From contig NZ_JHZB01000034.1 in the NCBI RefSeq assembly GCF_000621145.1, positions 1 through 35,000 of the forward strand: 35,000 bases of DNA, given 5' to 3'. The DNA comes from Desulfobulbus elongatus DSM 2908 (GTDB lineage: Bacteria > Desulfobacterota > Desulfobulbia > Desulfobulbales > Desulfobulbaceae). The notes beneath the pieces are model-generated. The model did not search any database and was not told the DNA's origin. It was given only the letters and a program-made list of their open reading frames with translations. A program made the translations under genes and the position numbers. Below are positions 32,111-35,000 of this stretch, piece after piece (the first letter of the stretch is position 1; each line of letters begins with the position of its first letter).

Positions 32111-32854
32111 CTACCAGGCGGTTTCTTCCTTGATGTCGCCACGGGTGGAGATCACCACCTGGCGGACCGGCACCTCCGGCTTGACCGCATCCCAGGCCTG
32201 CCTGACGATGCGGAGCATGGCGTGGCAGCAGGGCACCTCCATGATGAGGATGGTCAGGGAGCGCAATTGCCGGGTACGAAAGATCTCGGTGAACCGGTCG
32301 ACATAGAGCTGCTGGTCGTCGAACTTGGGGCAACCCATCATCACCACCCGGCCGGCGAGGAAATCCTGCTGGAGTCCGGCATAGGCCACGGCGGTGCAAT
32401 CGGCGGCCACCAGCAGATCGCAGTTGTCGAGAAAAGGCGCGGTCGGCGGGATCAGCCGGATCTGAATCGGCCAGTGGGACAGGGCGGAACCCGACTGGGC
32501 GGCTGGCATGTTGGCGAGCTGGCAGGGTGTTACCGCTTCAAAAGTCTGCAAGCGGGCCGAGGGGCAACCGGAGCCGTGGGGGCGCGCCAGCGCAGGTCTT
32601 TCCTTTGTTGTGTCGGCAAGGAACTGATGCACCGCCTCCTCGTCGAACTCGTCGGCCTCGCGCTCGACGATGGTGAGCGCGCCGGTCGGGCAGGAGCCGA
32701 GGCAGGCGCCCAGGCCGTCGCAGAGCTTGTCGGCCACCAGCCGGGCCTTGCCATCGACGATCCGCAGCGAGCCTTCGGCGCAGTCGGGCACGCACAGGCC
32801 GCAGCCGTTGCACAGTTCTTCGTCTATCTTGATAATTTTTCGTCGTACTCTCAT
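32111..32854 (-). CDS. Ferredoxin-like iron-sulfur protein of the hcp operon
   Basis: A 247-residue cytoplasmic protein. The N terminus has one full [4Fe-4S] motif (Cys15, 18, 21, 25 in CNGCGLCVPDC) and a second motif CDGLGACLGSCP (Cys45, 51, 55) in which the expected second Cys is Leu48. The second cluster may thus be [3Fe-4S] or differently ligated. A C-terminal domain of about 180 residues has further Cys (SGCPSA, ADCTA, GCPKF, EVPCCH) and resembles conserved proteins found next to hybrid cluster proteins in anaerobes. It probably shuttles electrons to Hcp or to the sulfite reductase-like protein. AAAGAAG lies upstream of ATG 32854, and the preceding gene ends 30 bases away. Confidence 0.85.
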   Translation of the reverse strand: MRVRRKIIKIDEELCNGCGLCVPDCAEGSLRIVDGKARLVADKLCDGLGACLGSCPTGALTIVEREADEFDEEAVHQFLADTTKERPALARPHGSGCPSARLQTFEAVTPCQLANMPAAQSGSALSHWPIQIRLIPPTAPFLDNCDLLVAADCTAVAYAGLQQDFLAGRVVMMGCPKFDDQQLYVDRFTEIFRTRQLRSLTILIMEVPCCHAMLRIVRQAWDAVKPEVPVRQVVISTRGDIKEETAW

Positions 32855-32884
32855 GATGTCTTCTTTACAGAAAATGAATGCCGG

Positions 32885-33517
32885 TCAGCCGAGCACCGCC
32901 TTTTTCAAGGCCTCGATGCCGAAGCGTTCCATGAACCGGGCGGACCGGGTCTTGAATTTGGCCTCCCGGAGATAATAGTTCAGGGTCCTGGTCACCAGGG
33001 ACACGGCCTCGTCGTCGCTCAGGCCTTCGGCCACCAGATCGCCGATGCGCGGCCGGCCGGCGCCGTTGCCGCCGAAGGAGAACCGCCAGCCCTTCTTCTC
33101 TGCGGCGAGCCCCACATCGCGGACCCAGGATTCGCAGCAGCAGAAGCGGCACCCGGAAATGCCCACCTTGACCTTGTAGGGCAGGGGACCGTCGAGTTCG
33201 ATGGCCTTGATCCGTTCGCCCAGCGCCAGAGCGTCGCCCTGGCCGAACTGGCACCAGGTGCGGCCCGGACAGGCCTGGACGTAGTGGACCTGGTTGCGGG
33301 CGTGCGGCGGCGCATCCGGGATATGCAACTCCTCTTTCAGGGCGGCCAGCGCCTCTGGCTCCATGCCGAGGAAGGCCACCCGCTGGGCGCCGGTGATTTT
33401 GATTTTCGGGATGTGGTATGTTCTGGCCAGGGCGGCCAGCTGCTCCAGCTCTTCGGGGCTGAGCAGGCCGGCGTTCAAATGGGGCAGCGCGAGATAGGTC
33501 TTCTGATGGTCGTTCAT
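32885..33517 (-). CDS. Small siroheme-[4Fe-4S] sulfite/nitrite reductase-like protein
   Basis: A 210-residue protein, under half the size of normal sulfite reductase subunits. An N-terminal ferredoxin-like half-domain (about 10-65) includes KIKITGAQRVAFLGM. The siroheme/cluster motif is complete: Cys83-x5-Cys89 (CPGRTWC) and Cys123-x3-Cys127 (CRFCC). Size and motif agree with the low-molecular-mass assimilatory-type sulfite reductase of Desulfovibrio vulgaris. The reaction would be sulfite to sulfide or nitrite to ammonia; which one is unknown. It sits between hcp and the ferredoxin-like gene, so it may help remove nitrite or NO-derived compounds. GGAATAA precedes ATG 33517. Confidence 0.88.
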   Translation of the reverse strand: MNDHQKTYLALPHLNAGLLSPEELEQLAALARTYHIPKIKITGAQRVAFLGMEPEALAALKEELHIPDAPPHARNQVHYVQACPGRTWCQFGQGDALALGERIKAIELDGPLPYKVKVGISGCRFCCCESWVRDVGLAAEKKGWRFSFGGNGAGRPRIGDLVAEGLSDDEAVSLVTRTLNYYLREAKFKTRSARFMERFGIEALKKAVLG

Positions 33518-33592
33518 GGGCTTATTCCGGGCAGACCCCGACCGGACCGGATGATCCGGCCGGGGATTTGGGTTGAAAATACGGGTTAAGGG

Positions 33593-35000
33593 TCAGCCGA
33601 GGATGGCTTTCAGATCGGCTTCCGGGGTGTCCACCGGCTTGATGCCGAAGGTGGTGACCAGAAATTCGAGCACCGCCGGACTGATGAAGGCCGGCAGCGA
33701 TGGTCCCAGGCGGATGTCCTTGATGCCCAGGTAGAGCAGGGTCAGAAGGATGGCCACCGCCTTCTGCTCGTACCAGGACAGCACCAGGGAGAGCGGCAGG
33801 TCGTTGACGCCGCAGTCGAAGGCCTTGGCCAAAGCCACCGCGATCTGGATGGCCGAGTAGGCGTCGTTGCACTGGCCGACGTCGAGCAGGCGCGGAATGC
33901 CGCCGATGTCGCCCAGCTGCTTGTCGAAGAAGCGGAATTTGCCGCAGGCCAGTGTCAGCACCATGCAGTCGTTGGGCACCTGTTCGACAAACCGGGTGAA
34001 GTAGTCGCGGCCGGGTTTGGCGCCGTCGCAGCCGCCCACCAGGAAGAAGTGGCGGATCGCCTTGGCCTTGATGGCCTCGATCACCTTGTCGGCCACGCCG
34101 AGCACGGTGTTGCGGGCAAAGCCCACCAGCACCTGGCCGTTGTCGACGTCGTCGGTGAAACCGGGCATGGCCAACGCCATCTTGACCACCGCCGAGTAGT
34201 CCTTGTCGCTGATATGTTTCACGCCGGGCCAGCCCACCAGACCGTTGGTGAACACCCGGTCCTTGTAGTCGTCGCGCGGCTTCTGGATGCAGTTGGTGGT
34301 GAACAGGATCGGGCCCGGAAAGTTGGGGAATTCCTTCTGCTGGTTCTGCCAGGCGGTACCGAAGTGGCCGTAGAAATGTGGGTATTTTTTCAGCTCCGGA
34401 TAGCCGTGGCAGGGCAGCATCTCGCCGTGGGTGTAGATGTCGATGCCCTTGCCCTCGGTCTGCTTGAGCAGCAGTTCCAGATCGTGCAGATCGTGGCCGG
34501 TGATGAGGATGCACTTGTTTTTGCGATGGCCGAGCGGCACCGCCGTGGGTATCGGATGGCCGTAGGTGCCGGTGTTGGCAGCGTCAAGCAGTTCCATGGC
34601 CCGCAGGTTGGTCTCGCCGGCCTTCATGACCATGGCCACGCCCTGCTCCAGGGTCAGATCGGATGAAAGCAGCATGGTCAGCGCCTCGTAGCAGAAGGCG
34701 GGCACGGTCGGGTCCTTCTGTCCGAGGATGGCGGCATGGTCGGCATAGGCGGCGATACCCTTCAGGCCGAAGAGAACGGTTTGTTTGAGCGAACGGATGT
34801 TGACGTCGGCATCGAGGCGTTCGAGCAGGTTGAGGGCCTTGCCCTGGGCGGCCAGTTCGGTCGCTAAACCGGTCGGGATGAAGGTGGCCGGGGCCTGGTT
34901 GAAATCGGTCGCGCCGCCCTTGGCCGCCACCCTGGCCTTCATGGCCTCGCGCAGTTCCACCGCCCGCTCGATCAGGGCCACGAAACGAACCGGGTCGAAA
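33593..35000 (-). CDS. hcp: Hybrid cluster protein (hydroxylamine/NO reductase), 5' end beyond window
   Basis: 468 residues are visible, open to the window edge, so roughly the first 70-90 residues, with the N-terminal Cys cluster, are missing. All ligands of the Fe-S-O hybrid cluster known for Desulfovibrio Hcp can be found: His in ILITGHDLHD, Glu in HGEMLPCHG, Cys in TTNCIQKP, Cys in GGCDGAKPGRDY (the persulfidated one), Cys in LACGKFRF, Cys in GQCNDAYS and Glu in YEQK. Hcp reduces nitric oxide to N2O and can reduce hydroxylamine, and catalyses protein S-nitrosylation in E. coli. It heads an operon with the sulfite reductase-like and ferredoxin-like genes; the regulator, perhaps HcpR, would lie upstream. 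The GTG at 34981 is internal, not a start. Confidence 0.96.
   Translation of the reverse strand, partial: FDPVRFVALIERAVELREAMKARVAAKGGATDFNQAPATFIPTGLATELAAQGKALNLLERLDADVNIRSLKQTVLFGLKGIAAYADHAAILGQKDPTVPAFCYEALTMLLSSDLTLEQGVAMVMKAGETNLRAMELLDAANTGTYGHPIPTAVPLGHRKNKCILITGHDLHDLELLLKQTEGKGIDIYTHGEMLPCHGYPELKKYPHFYGHFGTAWQNQQKEFPNFPGPILFTTNCIQKPRDDYKDRVFTNGLVGWPGVKHISDKDYSAVVKMALAMPGFTDDVDNGQVLVGFARNTVLGVADKVIEAIKAKAIRHFFLVGGCDGAKPGRDYFTRFVEQVPNDCMVLTLACGKFRFFDKQLGDIGGIPRLLDVGQCNDAYSAIQIAVALAKAFDCGVNDLPLSLVLSWYEQKAVAILLTLLYLGIKDIRLGPSLPAFISPAVLEFLVTTFGIKPVDTPEADLKAILG

Noticed and set aside
1-35000. CRISPR array, rRNA operon, replication origin, riboswitch
   Set aside because: No regularly spaced repeats, rRNA-like segments, DnaA-box clusters or recognisable riboswitch cores were seen on reading the window.

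Overview
The window looks like chromosome from a GC-rich, anaerobic, chemotactic bacterium, most likely a Desulfobacterota (old Deltaproteobacteria) sulfur or metal respirer. This is inferred from gene content: a hybrid cluster protein beside a very small siroheme-type sulfite reductase-like protein and a ferredoxin-like protein, paired ferredoxin-MinD ATPases with several NifX-like proteins, sigma-54 regulation, a CoA-disulfide/persulfide reductase-rhodanese fusion, large PAS/GAF kinases and two chemoreceptors. No 16S rRNA or other taxonomic marker is present, so the assignment is tentative.

Layout. (1) Positions 1-2013 are the visibly AT-rich right end of an integrated element: the tail of an IS5-like transposase, an unknown protein coupled to a tyrosine integrase, two 11-bp direct repeats, and a 3' half of an initiator-type tRNA-Met that marks the attachment site. 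(2) 2014-2723 holds a terminator and an AT-rich cold-shock/DUF1294 membrane protein gene. (3) 2781-5529 is a rearranged locus: an imperfect direct repeat containing the 5' end of recD2 flanks an NCS2-type permease, and the intact recD2 follows to 7545. (4) 7580-13956, minus strand, carries a hybrid PAS/GAF histidine kinase, a chemoreceptor and a secreted Cache-domain protein.

(5) 14294-21481 is the most interesting block. A PAS-AAA-Fis sigma-54 activator gene lies between two well-matched -24/-12 promoters. The minus-strand promoter drives NifX-like, DUF5320-like, pseudo-receiver, two ferredoxin-MinD ATPases and two more NifX-like genes. The plus-strand promoter drives the persulfide/CoA-disulfide reductase-rhodanese fusion. 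Together they look like one regulon handling iron-sulfur or metal-sulfur cofactors and reactive sulfur; its exact job is not established by the sequence.

(6) 21530-23685 is an OmpA-like protein gene followed by a membrane-tethered trypsin-like protease with an inserted coiled coil. (7) 23901-25807 is agmatine deiminase plus N-carbamoylputrescine amidase, the agmatine-to-putrescine route. (8) 26062-29067 pairs a Trm112-like-ribbon methyltransferase with an orphan molybdopterin oxidoreductase. (9) 29188-31191 is a dCache chemoreceptor; 31395-31907 is a shikimate-kinase-like protein. (10) 32111-35000 is a nitrosative or reductive-stress operon: hcp (cut by the window end), small sulfite reductase-like protein and ferredoxin-like protein, probably closed by a terminator.
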